Below, piece after piece: positions 27,584 through 40,916 of a DNA stretch of 64,000 nucleotides. This DNA comes from Citrobacter braakii (lineage in GTDB: Bacteria > Pseudomonadota > Gammaproteobacteria > Enterobacterales > Enterobacteriaceae): assembly GCF_002075345.1 (NCBI RefSeq), contig NZ_NAEW01000004.1:310001-374000 (forward strand). The letters run 5' to 3'. The notes under the pieces are model-generated. The model did not search any database. It was given only the letters and a program-made list of their open reading frames with translations, and was not told the DNA's origin. Every line of letters starts with the position of its first letter. Position 1 is the first letter of the stretch. Position numbers and translations under genes: made by a program.

Positions 27584-29566
27584 TCAGCCCGAAGATGTTT
27601 CATCCCTGCGCGTGATATTTCGCCAAATCCCCCCCGACAGTCTCAGATTTTCAGGCCCGCTATTCAGGATTTGGGTTACACATTTCAGGTAATTGTCTTT
27701 CCAGCGCTCAATAAAAGAAGACTGGCTTTCGAACCTCTGCGGATCGACCATTTTCTCCAAAACAAAATGGATGCGCCCGTCTCGCCACACCGGAACACCA
27801 AATACGGTGGGTAAGTGCATTTTCCAGGCAAGTCGAGAGCAAAAGGTGGAGTAGGTAATCTGCTGGCCGAAAAAGTCGATAGTCGGCGCGCTCAAATTCA
27901 GCGCGCCGTCGATCGCCACAACAAGCGACTGCCCACTATGCAAGGTCTGTATGCAGGCTCTGACCACGTCCGCTTCGCTTTTGTCACTAACCGAAATCAA
28001 CCGCTCACCGTAGCCCCCTTTGAGCACGCCAGGCGTGGAAGCCACCCATTTGCTGTTCATTTCCAGCAAGGAGAGGATCATCGGCCCGGCATACATTGCG
28101 CCCATATGAGCCGATACAACAATGCAACCACGCTTATCGAGCTGCAGCCGTTGGAAAAACTGCTCGACATGCGATATATCGGCCAACCGATACATCGGTT
28201 CGTCGGCCTGCTCTCCACGGCATTCAAGCCAGTCGAGGAGATAATTATCGGCAAGATACCCCCACTTCGCCCGGCGTTCCCATTCATCGCGCTCGATACC
28301 GGACTGTCTGCCGGCAACTTCCCATGCCCAGTCAAGGCGCTCAGGCGGTAGATTAACGGCAGATATTTGCCCATCAAGCGCCAGCAGCCCCTCTTCGAAT
28401 GACTGAGGCAGATGGCTTGCTCTGGCCTGAATATAGTGCTCAAAGACGCTTTCCGCTTCGCTTGTTTTCCCCGCCTGTAACAACGCCGCCGCGGCATAAC
28501 GGTTCCATTTACTGGTCGCCCCTTTTTCCCTTGCCAGTTGTACAAACTCATCGCTGGCAGCAGCGTATTGCCCAACCTGGCGCAGTGCTCGGGCATACAT
28601 GGCTCTGACATAAGGAAGATCAGGATGAGTCGCGAGCGACTGCTGCAGTAACGGAATGGCTTTCTCATTCTGACCCGTTCTGATTAAGGCATCGGCATAC
28701 AGGGTCACGATCCGTAAATTATCAGGATTAAAATCCAGGGCATGACGCCAATGCTCAGCGGCCTGAAGCTTCGCTTCCCGGCTGCGGCCGGATTGATAGT
28801 GGGCAAGCCCCAGGCTACGACGCAGCGCCGCACCATCCAACCCACGGGCTAATACGGACTCCCCAGTCTGAATGGCTTCCTGATATTTACCGACAGCGCA
28901 CAGCGTATCAACCGCCAGCCCCGCCGACTCCTGGCTTTCTAACACGAAGAAAGGGAGCAATGCGCGGGCCAGGTCATGATCTTCTGGTAGGCGGCTTTTA
29001 TTTAAGAAACGGAGGCAGGTCTCAATCATATCTCCCCGCGGGGGAACTTCCTGCGCCTGTGTTCTGGCCAACGAGATTGCCTGTAACTCTTTATCCACCA
29101 GCGTCAGGCTGCGCAGATGGAGGGCAAAAATTTTGCTATTGCCCGAAAAAGCGAGCCATGCCCGCTCGGCTAAGTCAGCAACAGTCGCATATTGTTTACT
29201 CTTAAGCAGCACGCTTGCGACCAGCAGGACATCCTCCGGCTGGCACACATTCACCGCCAGCAGTTTGTTAACCACCTGTAGTACAGCGTCCCGATGATGT
29301 GATGCCAGCGGCGAAATAATCCAGCGTCGCAATAAATCACGGCTATTCTTTGCTGTCAGCACACGGTCGGACAACAAAGTCAGCGCGGCATCTGTTTCAT
29401 CTTTACGCAAACACGCGATAGCGAAGAGAAGAATGTTTTGCTCATTTCCAGCACTATCTCGCACTTTTTCGGGATGCTGCCCGAAATAGTGACATAGCCC
29501 CTCCCAATCCTCTTGTTTGAGCAGGGTGGTTGGCGATTTTTTTTTACATGTAGAGTGCAAGCTCAT
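27584..29566 (-). CDS. vexE: VexE, Vi capsule lipidation protein (TPR plus LpxL-like domain)
   Basis: A 660-aa protein, close in length to Salmonella Typhi VexE. Residues about 60-430 are TPR-like helical repeats; the C-terminal 230 aa resemble lipid A acyltransferases (VVSAHMGAMYAG, AIDGALNLSAP, DFFGQQITYS). VexE homologues are needed for the acylated amino sugar at the reducing end that anchors Vi at the surface. The usual H-X4-D/E acyltransferase motif is not intact here (His followed by MGAMY), so the catalytic mechanism is uncertain. Last gene of the viaB operon. Confidence 0.92.
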   Translation of the reverse strand: MSLHSTCKKKSPTTLLKQEDWEGLCHYFGQHPEKVRDSAGNEQNILLFAIACLRKDETDAALTLLSDRVLTAKNSRDLLRRWIISPLASHHRDAVLQVVNKLLAVNVCQPEDVLLVASVLLKSKQYATVADLAERAWLAFSGNSKIFALHLRSLTLVDKELQAISLARTQAQEVPPRGDMIETCLRFLNKSRLPEDHDLARALLPFFVLESQESAGLAVDTLCAVGKYQEAIQTGESVLARGLDGAALRRSLGLAHYQSGRSREAKLQAAEHWRHALDFNPDNLRIVTLYADALIRTGQNEKAIPLLQQSLATHPDLPYVRAMYARALRQVGQYAAASDEFVQLAREKGATSKWNRYAAAALLQAGKTSEAESVFEHYIQARASHLPQSFEEGLLALDGQISAVNLPPERLDWAWEVAGRQSGIERDEWERRAKWGYLADNYLLDWLECRGEQADEPMYRLADISHVEQFFQRLQLDKRGCIVVSAHMGAMYAGPMILSLLEMNSKWVASTPGVLKGGYGERLISVSDKSEADVVRACIQTLHSGQSLVVAIDGALNLSAPTIDFFGQQITYSTFCSRLAWKMHLPTVFGVPVWRDGRIHFVLEKMVDPQRFESQSSFIERWKDNYLKCVTQILNSGPENLRLSGGIWRNITRRDETSSG

Positions 29567-29585
29567 CGTATTTCCTTACTCCGCC

Positions 29586-30890
29586 TTATTCACGCATCCG
29601 CCTGATAGTTATCAGGAGAGAAGTCACCAGGTACGCGATGCCCAGCAACACGAAGAACAGTAACCACTTTGTTCCATCGGCATAGCGAGTGGTGTCAGAC
29701 ACCACCATCGGTTGAGAAATGATCAGCAAATACCGTCTCTCACGTAACGCTTGAAGCTTCCCTTGCTGTAAGGTCTGCAAGGCAGATTCCCAGCGTGTTT
29801 TGGCGATCTCACTCTGCAGGCGAAGATCTTCAAACAGGGACAGACTTTCTGAAGAACCTTGCGACCCTAACTTATTTGACAGGCGGTTACGTTGTTCGCC
29901 GATCTGCTTTTCCAGGACCTTGATTTTGGCCGACAGGCGAGGAATAAGGGGGTTCTGATCCAAACCATTAGCCATTAATTGCGCGTATTCCGCTTTCGCC
30001 TCCGCCAACTGCGTTTCAAAGCCAGCAATTAATTGATAAATCGCGGTCACGGTTTCCTGCGGTTCAATATCTTTTTGTATATGCTGTATTTTTAGCAATT
30101 CAAGCCGAGCGGCCCCCAGATTCTCCTGGGCCGATTTAACATCGTTTTCAAGCCATAAAATCCGTTCCTGCTGCATCCGCGCTGAAACGGTATTAACGTG
30201 CTGTTCAGCAAAAGCCAGAATGCGCTGGGCAAAAAACTCAGCCTGTTTCGCACTCCGCGCCTTGACGTTTAAACGCAGCATGCCCTGTTGAATATCGACA
30301 GCAACCGAGACTTTCGATAAATAGTAACGATAAGGATCATCATTAATACCCAGCGGCGCGTGGTAGCGGGAAAATAATGCGATATCGTCTTGCGCGAAAT
30401 AAGATAAAAAACCGAGCTCTTTTTCCATCCGCTCCATCATTTCTTTCGAAAGTATAAACTCGCGAACCTGAAAGCCCTCCGACATCTCATTGCCTGCACC
30501 AAAGAAAGCTGTTCCAGAAAAATTATCCTGGCTGGCATCAGTTTGCACAATAAAGGTGGCATCCGCGCTATAAAAACGCGAAGTTAATAACCACGACATA
30601 AGCATAATAACCAGCAGCGGCAAAGCAATATAAAGAAAGAGCCGACGTAGCGATTGTTTGGCTTGCTGAACACGTCGCTCTTTAATAACCAATGACGCTC
30701 TACGGACAGAATCAGCATCCGTCGCGGACCACCCGGCGTCTGGGCGATGATGACTTTTCGCATCGGCCGTTTTTTCCGTCTGGCGAAGGGAGCGTTCATC
30801 CTCTTTTTGTTGTAGTCGCGAGGCTCGGCTTTCTTCTGCTACCTTCGCCCTTTCCTCTTTCCATTTTTTAATACGTTCTGAATTTTCCAC
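29586..30890 (-). CDS. vexD: VexD, inner-membrane capsule export protein (KpsE-like)
   Basis: A 434-aa polysaccharide co-polymerase. A charged N-terminal tail (residues 1-80) is followed by one membrane helix at about 87-108, a long periplasmic coiled-coil and a C-terminal helix at about 407-427. It bridges the ABC transporter VexBC to the outer-membrane VexA channel. It starts 22 bp after vexC and precedes vexE. Confidence 0.93.
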   Translation of the reverse strand: MENSERIKKWKEERAKVAEESRASRLQQKEDERSLRQTEKTADAKSHHRPDAGWSATDADSVRRASLVIKERRVQQAKQSLRRLFLYIALPLLVIMLMSWLLTSRFYSADATFIVQTDASQDNFSGTAFFGAGNEMSEGFQVREFILSKEMMERMEKELGFLSYFAQDDIALFSRYHAPLGINDDPYRYYLSKVSVAVDIQQGMLRLNVKARSAKQAEFFAQRILAFAEQHVNTVSARMQQERILWLENDVKSAQENLGAARLELLKIQHIQKDIEPQETVTAIYQLIAGFETQLAEAKAEYAQLMANGLDQNPLIPRLSAKIKVLEKQIGEQRNRLSNKLGSQGSSESLSLFEDLRLQSEIAKTRWESALQTLQQGKLQALRERRYLLIISQPMVVSDTTRYADGTKWLLFFVLLGIAYLVTSLLITIRRMRE

Positions 30891-30912
30891 ACTCTATCCG
30901 TATATTTTCTAA

Positions 30913-33504
<2,592 letters not shown>

Positions 33505-33549
33505 AACTTATTTTATAAATGAAATAGCTGAAAAAATGCTGCCCATTAA

Positions 33550-35286
33550 TTAACGAGGCTGAGAGGCAATGGTTTGTACAAACGTTCCCACCATATGTTC
33601 CACGGTGAAGCGTTCTTGTAAAAATGACTGCGTCTGTTGGCAAATACCGGTTCTGCTGCGCCATAAATTGACCAACTGTTCTGCATAGCGGCAAGCCTGG
33701 TCAAGATTGACCGTCTGTGCATCATCAAGAATGAAACCCGAAACACCCTCAATAAAGCATTCTGCCGATCCACCTGCAGGGGTTGAAATCACCGGCACCC
33801 CGACCATTTGTGCTTCAATGAGCACATTGGGTAGCCCTTCATAACGCGAAAACAAAATGAATACGTCCATTTTTTGCAGCCAATACCCCACGTCACGCGA
33901 GACGCCAACGAATAGTATTCTCTCCAGAATCCCCAACTGTTCGGCGCGTTTCTGCGCTTCAGCGCGCAAATCACCATCGCCTACCAGCACAAAGCGTGTG
34001 GCGGGGTGGTGCTGTAAATAGCGTGCTGCAAAATCAATCCATGCAAAAGGGTTCTTATCGCCTACAAAGCGGAAAACGCCACCAATAGTCGTGTCCGCAT
34101 CCTGTGTTTTTTGCGTAAACTGCTGCCAGATTTTATGTGGCACCTCAGAAGAGGGTTCGGTAGATGGCGGTAAGACGCCGTTATATACAACCTGGAAGTG
34201 CTTCGCCTCCAACTTTAGCCAGTCGGCATAATGGCGGGTCACACAATGGTTGTTACTCATAAAATCAACGCCAGGCACGACCGCCAGCGCCTGGTAGAGA
34301 GGCTCATATTCCGGCTTGAACAGACGCTTTCTCACCACCGGCGGTAAGCCACGTAATCCCAGCTGAATTCTGGGCACGCCAGCAATCAGCGCTGCAAGCG
34401 CAATCATCAGACAAGCGCCATCCTGCCAAACGGAGAGATAATCCAGCTTGCGCTCGCATAAGTGGGGGACCAGATGCTTGATACCGTAGTTACACACCGG
34501 CGGCAGATGAGAGAGCAATAAGCGCAACTCCGGAGATTCTATTGTCGTATCGTCAAAGAAGTTTCCGGTAATCTTCGCGATTTCAAGCACCTCGACCTGT
34601 TCTTCCAGCACTTCTTTCAGGAAAAAGTCTTGCCTGAGTTCCGGTGCCAGGGAGCGAATAATGAGCTCTACCGGCTCTTCTACTTTCAGGCCGCCAATTT
34701 TCCCCTGTTGCCGATATTTTCTGGCGATCTCAATAGCCAGCCTGGAAATCTGACGCTCTGCACCGCCGCTACCTAGCGAGCCTGTACAGAGCGCAAGGCG
34801 ACCAAAAGATCCGACGGGAAGCTGCCGCGGCTGACGATTTCGATAGAACAAGATGGCATGCTTCATTGCAATAATACGGGTGTTGGTCCCCACAGGGATC
34901 GCTTCCCCTTCAAGGCGTTCAAGCAAATCGCAGATCTTATTTATTTTGCCTAAATAATTGTTATATTTTTTCTGCACGCCGGTGCTAACCTTTTTAAGAA
35001 TTAGCTGCGCATCTTTGGCTAGCCCCGTATTATATAAACGACGCGCATACTCATAACGTGCTTCGTCATTGTTTTGTGCAATCAGCGTTTCGTAGAGAGC
35101 GTATGCACGCGCCGTTTCATTGAAATCATGAAGAAATTCTGCTTTTTTTAGCATCGCTAATGAAGTTAAAGCCTCAGCCGGTAATTCGCTGTCAATTAAC
35201 GCAACAGCTTGCGCAAGCTTCTTCTCTTGTTTCAATGTTAAAAGCGTTTTCCCTAGCGCAGCTAACTTTTCTTCCTGCATAATCAT
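33550..35286 (-). CDS. tviE: TviE, Vi polymerising glycosyltransferase
   Basis: A 578-aa protein from ATG 35284-35286, matching Salmonella TviE in length. N-terminal TPR-like helices (about 1-130) precede a GT-B fold with GSLGSGGAERQISRL and the family 4 EX7E motif in SRYEGLPNVLIEAQ. It polymerises GalNAcA into alpha-1,4-linked Vi. The start overlaps the tviD stop (TAATG). The open frame to 35388 is inside tviD. Confidence 0.95.
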   Translation of the reverse strand: MIMQEEKLAALGKTLLTLKQEKKLAQAVALIDSELPAEALTSLAMLKKAEFLHDFNETARAYALYETLIAQNNDEARYEYARRLYNTGLAKDAQLILKKVSTGVQKKYNNYLGKINKICDLLERLEGEAIPVGTNTRIIAMKHAILFYRNRQPRQLPVGSFGRLALCTGSLGSGGAERQISRLAIEIARKYRQQGKIGGLKVEEPVELIIRSLAPELRQDFFLKEVLEEQVEVLEIAKITGNFFDDTTIESPELRLLLSHLPPVCNYGIKHLVPHLCERKLDYLSVWQDGACLMIALAALIAGVPRIQLGLRGLPPVVRKRLFKPEYEPLYQALAVVPGVDFMSNNHCVTRHYADWLKLEAKHFQVVYNGVLPPSTEPSSEVPHKIWQQFTQKTQDADTTIGGVFRFVGDKNPFAWIDFAARYLQHHPATRFVLVGDGDLRAEAQKRAEQLGILERILFVGVSRDVGYWLQKMDVFILFSRYEGLPNVLIEAQMVGVPVISTPAGGSAECFIEGVSGFILDDAQTVNLDQACRYAEQLVNLWRSRTGICQQTQSFLQERFTVEHMVGTFVQTIASQPR

Positions 35287-37781
35287 TACGACTTCCCTGA
35301 TGTATTTTTTTGTAATGCGGTTATGCAGGTCGAGATCTGCCTTGTCACCGGCTCCGTTGGTCCATTCACTTTCTCCAGTCGCTGCCAATACTGCAAAGCC
35401 TGGGTGTAGTCGCGTAAATGCATTGCGTTTAATGCGGCATATTTCAAGGCATAGGCATTTTCACTATCAAAAACGAGTAATTTTTTCGCATAATCTAGAT
35501 GTTCATAAGACGCGATAGTGCTACCGCCATCCTTCAGTGACTCATTAAATAATCTGATAATTTGCTTATATTCACGCATCAGGCGAGAAACATCAGGATC
35601 AATTCGTTTCAGGCTAATCAATACAGACAATGCTTCATCCAGACGCCCTTCAGTTTTCTTCTGGCGTACATATTTAAGGGCTCTGGTTGCAACATTGCGA
35701 CACTCTTTCTCAAACAGCTCGTTCATCGAGGCATTCTGGAATGATGGAGAAATGCTCATGACGTTAGCAATCAAATCAATGAGGAACGGAATGTCGTTAA
35801 TATGACGTATACTGCGTAACATAATCGACTGCAGGCTGGTAATATTCGAATTACGAATCAAGGTCATATGGGCCAACGTGCACGCGTCTTTCCAGGCACC
35901 AAGATTCACCAGCGTTCTTGCACAATATACGGTGCTAACGGGATCGAACTCCAGAAGCGGCCACACTATTTTCGCCCCTGCCAGGATATTTTCATAATCC
36001 TCACGCTCATACATTTCTCTTAATTTCTCGCGCCATGCCATTTTAACTTCATTATTAAAACGAGAAATACGTGCATGGGGATAAACCATAAATGCAGAGT
36101 AGCTGTAGACCAGCGAAGTACTCAGTGAGACAAAATCATCAACCGAATGTAGCGACAGCGCGGTATTGTTCCATGCCTCAAAAACGTCGTGGAGTTTATC
36201 TTTATACGAGGTGCTAAGCGCCTGATGATAGCTCATATTCTTGATGCAGAAAGCCGTGCGGATAACGAGACCGGTATCATGAATCGTCGACAATACCGTC
36301 AGCGCAAATTCTGACTCATGGCGGAGTAGCTGCTCGAGTGCATGCATGAAAATCAATTCATCACTGAATTTGATTGCCAAAGATAACGCTGTTTCCATAA
36401 ACGCATCATTTAGGCGCTGCGATTGAATGCCGGCATGGAAAGCTTCGGAAAATGCGTTGCCATCATTGAAATATTGCGTGCTGCTCAGGAAATTAACCCA
36501 TCCGCTTTGGGTTTCAGGATTCAATAACAGTACACGTTTCCAGTATTGATATGACTTATTAAACAGCTGTAAAGCATCGGCTGAGCCGGCGGCAACGGTA
36601 AGGACTTCTTCATCTTCAATTTCATTGGAAAGCATCATCTCGGCCGTCGATAAGGCTTCCCGCCAACGCGCTAATCCATGTAGAGACCTCAGCCGACAAC
36701 GTAATGTACTGTCTGTCGTACCGATAATTTTCTCAACATCACTAATATCCTGATAAGCCTGTTCATAATAACCTAAACGGCTGAAGATTACGGACCGAAG
36801 TTGGATTAGAACAGGCTCTTGCTGCTGATTTCTTAATGCGGCAAAAAGTTGCTGTGATGCAGTAATAATGTCGCCATCGGCAAGCAGCTTAGTGATCGAT
36901 AGGGTAATCTCACGTATTTGGTCCTGTTTCTCTTGTCGCCCCTCATCAAGATGATGATTAGTCTTATTGATCACTCCCTTAAAAATAGCCGCAACGATCG
37001 CGTCACCAAACATGTCGGTATAATGAGTAAGATCGTCGCCATTTTTTTCCAGGGCTCTTTTCTGTCCCCACTTTTCCATCAAATTTGTCGGATTAACGCA
37101 GGGAATATCCATCCTGGTGGCGATGGTCTCGACATTTTTAATCAATCGACTGCGGGACTGAATGACGGTTCCAGCACGAGTCACGGCATCAACATGGGTC
37201 ATAAACATAACGCGATCGCGACCAAGCAGCTGAACGATTTCCATCATGTCCTGTTCGATAGCATGCTCATCCATCTGCTCAACATTGATATTGCTTAATA
37301 AGGCACGATCGTCTTCCGACATTCCGGCAAAACAGGGATCGTCTTTGAGATAGGCCAGCAGTTTGTGTTGATTTCCTTGCGTGGCCAGCGACCAGTACAC
37401 ACGCGCCCGCTCTGTTTGGCTAAAAAACTCATAGAAATGACGAGTTAAATAATTTATTTGTAAGCAGAACCCATAGGCCATAATCTTCTTCTGACTTGAA
37501 ATCTCAACGATATAGAAATCAGAACGACTATGAACGTCGGTGTTTGAATAATTTACGGCAGGTCTAAAAATAAAAGGCCGGACCTTTTCAGGAATATCTA
37601 TCAAGCCTAAAATAAAACGAACCTGCTGTAATGCCTCGCTGCTCGTATGCGTAAAACCATATATCCTTTTAAAATTAGCCTTGAAATTAAAATAAGGCTG
37701 AGCTCGTTTTACCGGACTCACAATACGGCAACTACCAATGGCTGTAAGCGTAAACATCCCTGACGATTTCATTAAATTCAT
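35286..37781 (-). CDS. tviD: TviD, Vi O-acetyltransferase
   Basis: An 831-aa protein. The N-terminal part has an SGNH/WcbI-like start (AIGSCRIVSPVKR at about residues 15-27) and an MTHVDAV motif near residue 195; the rest is TPR-like helical repeat. It O-acetylates the C3 position of GalNAcA in Vi, which gives the antigen its main epitope. Length and order match Salmonella. Confidence 0.94.
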   Translation of the reverse strand: MNLMKSSGMFTLTAIGSCRIVSPVKRAQPYFNFKANFKRIYGFTHTSSEALQQVRFILGLIDIPEKVRPFIFRPAVNYSNTDVHSRSDFYIVEISSQKKIMAYGFCLQINYLTRHFYEFFSQTERARVYWSLATQGNQHKLLAYLKDDPCFAGMSEDDRALLSNINVEQMDEHAIEQDMMEIVQLLGRDRVMFMTHVDAVTRAGTVIQSRSRLIKNVETIATRMDIPCVNPTNLMEKWGQKRALEKNGDDLTHYTDMFGDAIVAAIFKGVINKTNHHLDEGRQEKQDQIREITLSITKLLADGDIITASQQLFAALRNQQQEPVLIQLRSVIFSRLGYYEQAYQDISDVEKIIGTTDSTLRCRLRSLHGLARWREALSTAEMMLSNEIEDEEVLTVAAGSADALQLFNKSYQYWKRVLLLNPETQSGWVNFLSSTQYFNDGNAFSEAFHAGIQSQRLNDAFMETALSLAIKFSDELIFMHALEQLLRHESEFALTVLSTIHDTGLVIRTAFCIKNMSYHQALSTSYKDKLHDVFEAWNNTALSLHSVDDFVSLSTSLVYSYSAFMVYPHARISRFNNEVKMAWREKLREMYEREDYENILAGAKIVWPLLEFDPVSTVYCARTLVNLGAWKDACTLAHMTLIRNSNITSLQSIMLRSIRHINDIPFLIDLIANVMSISPSFQNASMNELFEKECRNVATRALKYVRQKKTEGRLDEALSVLISLKRIDPDVSRLMREYKQIIRLFNESLKDGGSTIASYEHLDYAKKLLVFDSENAYALKYAALNAMHLRDYTQALQYWQRLEKVNGPTEPVTRQISTCITALQKNTSGKS

Positions 37782-37810
37782 CCACGTGAAAGGAAAGTGA
37801 GTAGTTTTAC

Positions 37811-38851
37811 TCAGGAATACAAAGCAGTCTTTTTATCGATATACCATTTTAGAGTCTGCTTAAGTCCTTCTTTGATATCAAACTCAGGCTCATATGAAAG
37901 AAATGTTTTTATTCTGGTAATATCTGCCTGACTATGCTTAACGTCACCGTCACGAAAATCTTTATAAATTGGTTCAGCACTAATTTGTTCGTCCCGCCAT
38001 AAATTCAACCCATCGCGGATGAGATAATAAAGCTCATTTAGCGAAGTTCTGTCTCCAACAGCCACATTATAGACTTTATTTTTTGAGGTTAAATCATTAG
38101 TCGTTGCTGATAATAAATTGGCCTGAATCACATTTTCTATATAGCAAAAATCGCGGCTTGTTGAACCATCGCCATTGATATAAATTGGTTCATCTTTAAG
38201 AAGCGATAGTATCCAGCGAGGAATGACTGCAGAGTATGCTCCGTTAGGGTTTTGGCGGCGGCCAAATACATTAAAGTAGCGCAGGCCAATAGTGTTAAAA
38301 TCATAGCTGCGAGCAAACACCTCGGCGTACAATTCATTGACGTATTTTGTAACCGCATACGGGCTTAATGGCCGGCCGATCCGGTCCTCAATTTTAGGTA
38401 AATCGGGATGGTCACCATAAGTACTACTGCTTGCGGCATAGGTGAAACCAGATACATGTGCATCTCTCGCCGCCGTCAACATATTTAAAAAACCATCAAT
38501 GTTAGCGCTATTTGTCGTGATAGGATCCTGCAAGGAACGTGGTACGCTTCCCAGAGCGGCCTGATGTAAAACGTAATCGACATTCTCACAAACAGCCTGA
38601 CAATCGGCAAACGACCGGATATCCCCATGAACAAAGGTAAACCGCGACCATTGTTCTTCACTGACAGCGGCACGCACATCCTCTAAATTATGTTGATAGC
38701 CAGTTGAAAAGTTATCCAACCCAATTACTGTTTGATTTAAATAGAGTAGTTCTTCTAATAATCCGGAGCCGATAAAACCTGCTACGCCAGTAATAAGCCA
38801 ACGTTTTGGTTCAAGAACGAGTTGTATTTTTAATTCATCATAGGCTGTCAT
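37811..38851 (-). CDS. tviC: TviC, UDP-GlcNAcA C4-epimerase
   Basis: A 346-aa extended short-chain dehydrogenase. NAD motif [10 protein letters not shown] near residue 22, catalytic SST and YAVTK motifs ([19 protein letters not shown]). It epimerises UDP-GlcNAcA to UDP-GalNAcA, the Vi precursor. It starts 2 bp after tviB. Confidence 0.96.
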   Translation of the reverse strand: MTAYDELKIQLVLEPKRWLITGVAGFIGSGLLEELLYLNQTVIGLDNFSTGYQHNLEDVRAAVSEEQWSRFTFVHGDIRSFADCQAVCENVDYVLHQAALGSVPRSLQDPITTNSANIDGFLNMLTAARDAHVSGFTYAASSSTYGDHPDLPKIEDRIGRPLSPYAVTKYVNELYAEVFARSYDFNTIGLRYFNVFGRRQNPNGAYSAVIPRWILSLLKDEPIYINGDGSTSRDFCYIENVIQANLLSATTNDLTSKNKVYNVAVGDRTSLNELYYLIRDGLNLWRDEQISAEPIYKDFRDGDVKHSQADITRIKTFLSYEPEFDIKEGLKQTLKWYIDKKTALYS

Positions 38852-38853
38852 GA

Positions 38854-40131
38854 TTATAACCTCACATCTGACTGCTCAGGCGAAAGGATATACTTCAAAT
38901 CATAAAGCACATGTTTATCTTTTCCAAAGCCACGAATATCAGTACTCCCCATCTTCTTAAACTGCTCATGGCCAACGGCAACAATAATGGCATCATAAGA
39001 AGCAGCCTTGATTTCCGATACAGGTATAATCCCATATTCCTCTTCGACTTCCTCAGCATCCACCCAAGGGTCAAAAATATCAACATTACAGCTGTAATTG
39101 CCCAACTCTTTTACAACATCGATAATGCGGGTATTCCTGATATCCGGGCAGTTTTCTTTAAAGGTGAACCCCAGAATCAGAACGTTAGAACCCTCAACAT
39201 TAATTCCTTTTTTGATCATGGCTTTGATCAACTGTCCCGAAACATAGTTACCCATATTATCGTTCAGTCGACGACCCGCGAGGATAATTTCCGGATAGTA
39301 ACCGATGCCCTGAGATTTATGAGTGAGATAATAGGGATCGACGCCAATGCAGTGACCACCAACCAGTCCCGGACGGAATGGCAGGAAGTTCCATTTACTT
39401 CCCGCTGCTCGCAGCACGGCTTCAGTGTCAATCTCTAATCGGTTAAAGATAATCGCCAATTCATTTACCAGCGCGATATTGAGATCGCGTTGGGTATTTT
39501 CAATCACCTTTGCCGCTTCCGCGATCTTAATGCTTTCCGTTTTGTACGTTCCTGCCGTGATGATCTGTCGATAGATCTCATCAACCAGACAGGCCGTTTC
39601 TGCAGTTGAACCTGAGGTAATTTTCTTGATAGTTGTCAGACGATATTTTTTATCGCCGGGATTGATGCGCTCTGGGCTATATCCGACAAAGAAGTCTTTG
39701 TTAAATGTCATCGCTGACATACGCTCAAGGATCGGCACGCATTCTTCTTCAGTACACCCTGGATATACCGTAGATTCATACACCACGATATCCCCCGGCC
39801 TCAGTACTTTGCCAACAGTTTCACTTGCCATAATCAAAGGGGTGAGATCTGGTTGCTTATAATCGTTGATCGGCGTCGGGACGGTAATGATGTAAAAATT
39901 GCATTCTCTGATTTCATCAATTGATGAGGTAAACGTCAGATGGCGAGCATCACGTAGCTCTTCTTCTGTGGTTTCGAGATTGACATCGATCCCTTCTTTT
40001 AGCTCGAGTATACGTTTATGATTAACATCAAAACCAACCACCTGACGAATTTTCCCAAATTCAGCAGCCAATGGTAAGCCAACATACCCGAGTCCAATAA
40101 TGGCAATTTTTACATCATCTTTGCTGATCAT
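38854..40131 (-). CDS. tviB: TviB, UDP-GlcNAc 6-dehydrogenase
   Basis: A 425-aa nucleotide-sugar dehydrogenase. GLGYVGLP near residue 13 binds NAD; the catalytic Cys is in [12 protein letters not shown] near residue 266. It oxidises UDP-GlcNAc to UDP-GlcNAcA, the first step of Vi precursor synthesis. First biosynthesis gene after tviA, separated by a 257-bp gap with a palindrome. Confidence 0.97.
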   Translation of the reverse strand: MISKDDVKIAIIGLGYVGLPLAAEFGKIRQVVGFDVNHKRILELKEGIDVNLETTEEELRDARHLTFTSSIDEIRECNFYIITVPTPINDYKQPDLTPLIMASETVGKVLRPGDIVVYESTVYPGCTEEECVPILERMSAMTFNKDFFVGYSPERINPGDKKYRLTTIKKITSGSTAETACLVDEIYRQIITAGTYKTESIKIAEAAKVIENTQRDLNIALVNELAIIFNRLEIDTEAVLRAAGSKWNFLPFRPGLVGGHCIGVDPYYLTHKSQGIGYYPEIILAGRRLNDNMGNYVSGQLIKAMIKKGINVEGSNVLILGFTFKENCPDIRNTRIIDVVKELGNYSCNVDIFDPWVDAEEVEEEYGIIPVSEIKAASYDAIIVAVGHEQFKKMGSTDIRGFGKDKHVLYDLKYILSPEQSDVRL

Positions 40132-40333
40132 TACTGATAAGTCCCTTATTTAATAATTATTAACTTTATATAAATCCCAGATGTTTTCTGGAACGCTACC
40201 GCCCCTGACGTTCTTAGTCAGCGTATCTATTCTTATCGAAATCACGACAGTTTCTAGTCTAAGCAAGGCTAGAAATTTTATATTTCCTAATTTTAGTTAA
40301 ATGGAAGTCGTATGCAGTATCCGTTCTAAAACA

Positions 40334-40360
40334 ACAATTAAAGATCGGATCTTTAATTGT
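40334..40360 (-). terminator. 27-bp palindrome between tviA and tviB
   Basis: ACAATTAAAGATC-G-GATCTTTAATTGT is a perfect inverted repeat with a one-base centre, 28 bp after the tviA stop. On the leftward strand it is followed by TGTTTTAG, so it resembles an attenuating terminator. It could equally be an operator. Confidence 0.55.
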
Positions 40361-40388
40361 AATTCTTAATGAGAAAACGCATAGCATT

Positions 40389-40916
40389 TTATTCTGGCAA
40401 TAGAAGATATCGAGGGTCTCGCACGCCAAATTTAAGGGCGATCTCTTTTCTCCAACGATACAATGTTGACGGCGAGTTCATAAATCTATCCTGAAGCTCC
40501 TCCATACCGCTTTCGGTTAAGAAGTACTTCATCTTCATGATATCTTTGTTGCTAATCTTAAAGTTACATTCCCTTCGCCCTGCCGTTATCTTGTCACCAT
40601 TTCGTCGATATAGGCTTATTTTCTTAATCATCTCCGACACAGATGTTGAGGTATCGAAAACAGCAATAACATTTTTGATATTATCCAGCCAAAAAAGAGC
40701 CAAAGGCATCAACCGTGAGCTGGAAATGATGATTATGATTTTATTGATATTTTTATTCCGTGAGAAAAAAACCAAGGTGCTACGTAAGCTATATTGATTA
40801 AGATTCACGAATAAATAATTTCTTTCGTTTGTAATCAGTGACATTTCATCAATAACACTAGCGACACCACCCCCAAAATAAATATCATTAGGTGGCCAGA
40901 AATGTTGATACTTCAT
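40389..40916 (-). CDS. tviA: TviA, regulator of Vi expression
   Basis: A 175-aa protein clearly homologous to Salmonella Typhi TviA (FWPPNDIYFG, YLFVNLNQYSL, and the C-terminal MEELQDRFMNSPSTLYRWRK with a LuxR-type helix-turn-helix). TviA acts with RcsB to activate the viaB locus and, in Salmonella, dampens flagella and SPI-1 secretion. First gene of the leftward locus. No RcsAB box was confidently found upstream. Confidence 0.95.
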   Translation of the reverse strand: MKYQHFWPPNDIYFGGGVASVIDEMSLITNERNYLFVNLNQYSLRSTLVFFSRNKNINKIIIIISSSRLMPLALFWLDNIKNVIAVFDTSTSVSEMIKKISLYRRNGDKITAGRRECNFKISNKDIMKMKYFLTESGMEELQDRFMNSPSTLYRWRKEIALKFGVRDPRYLLLPE

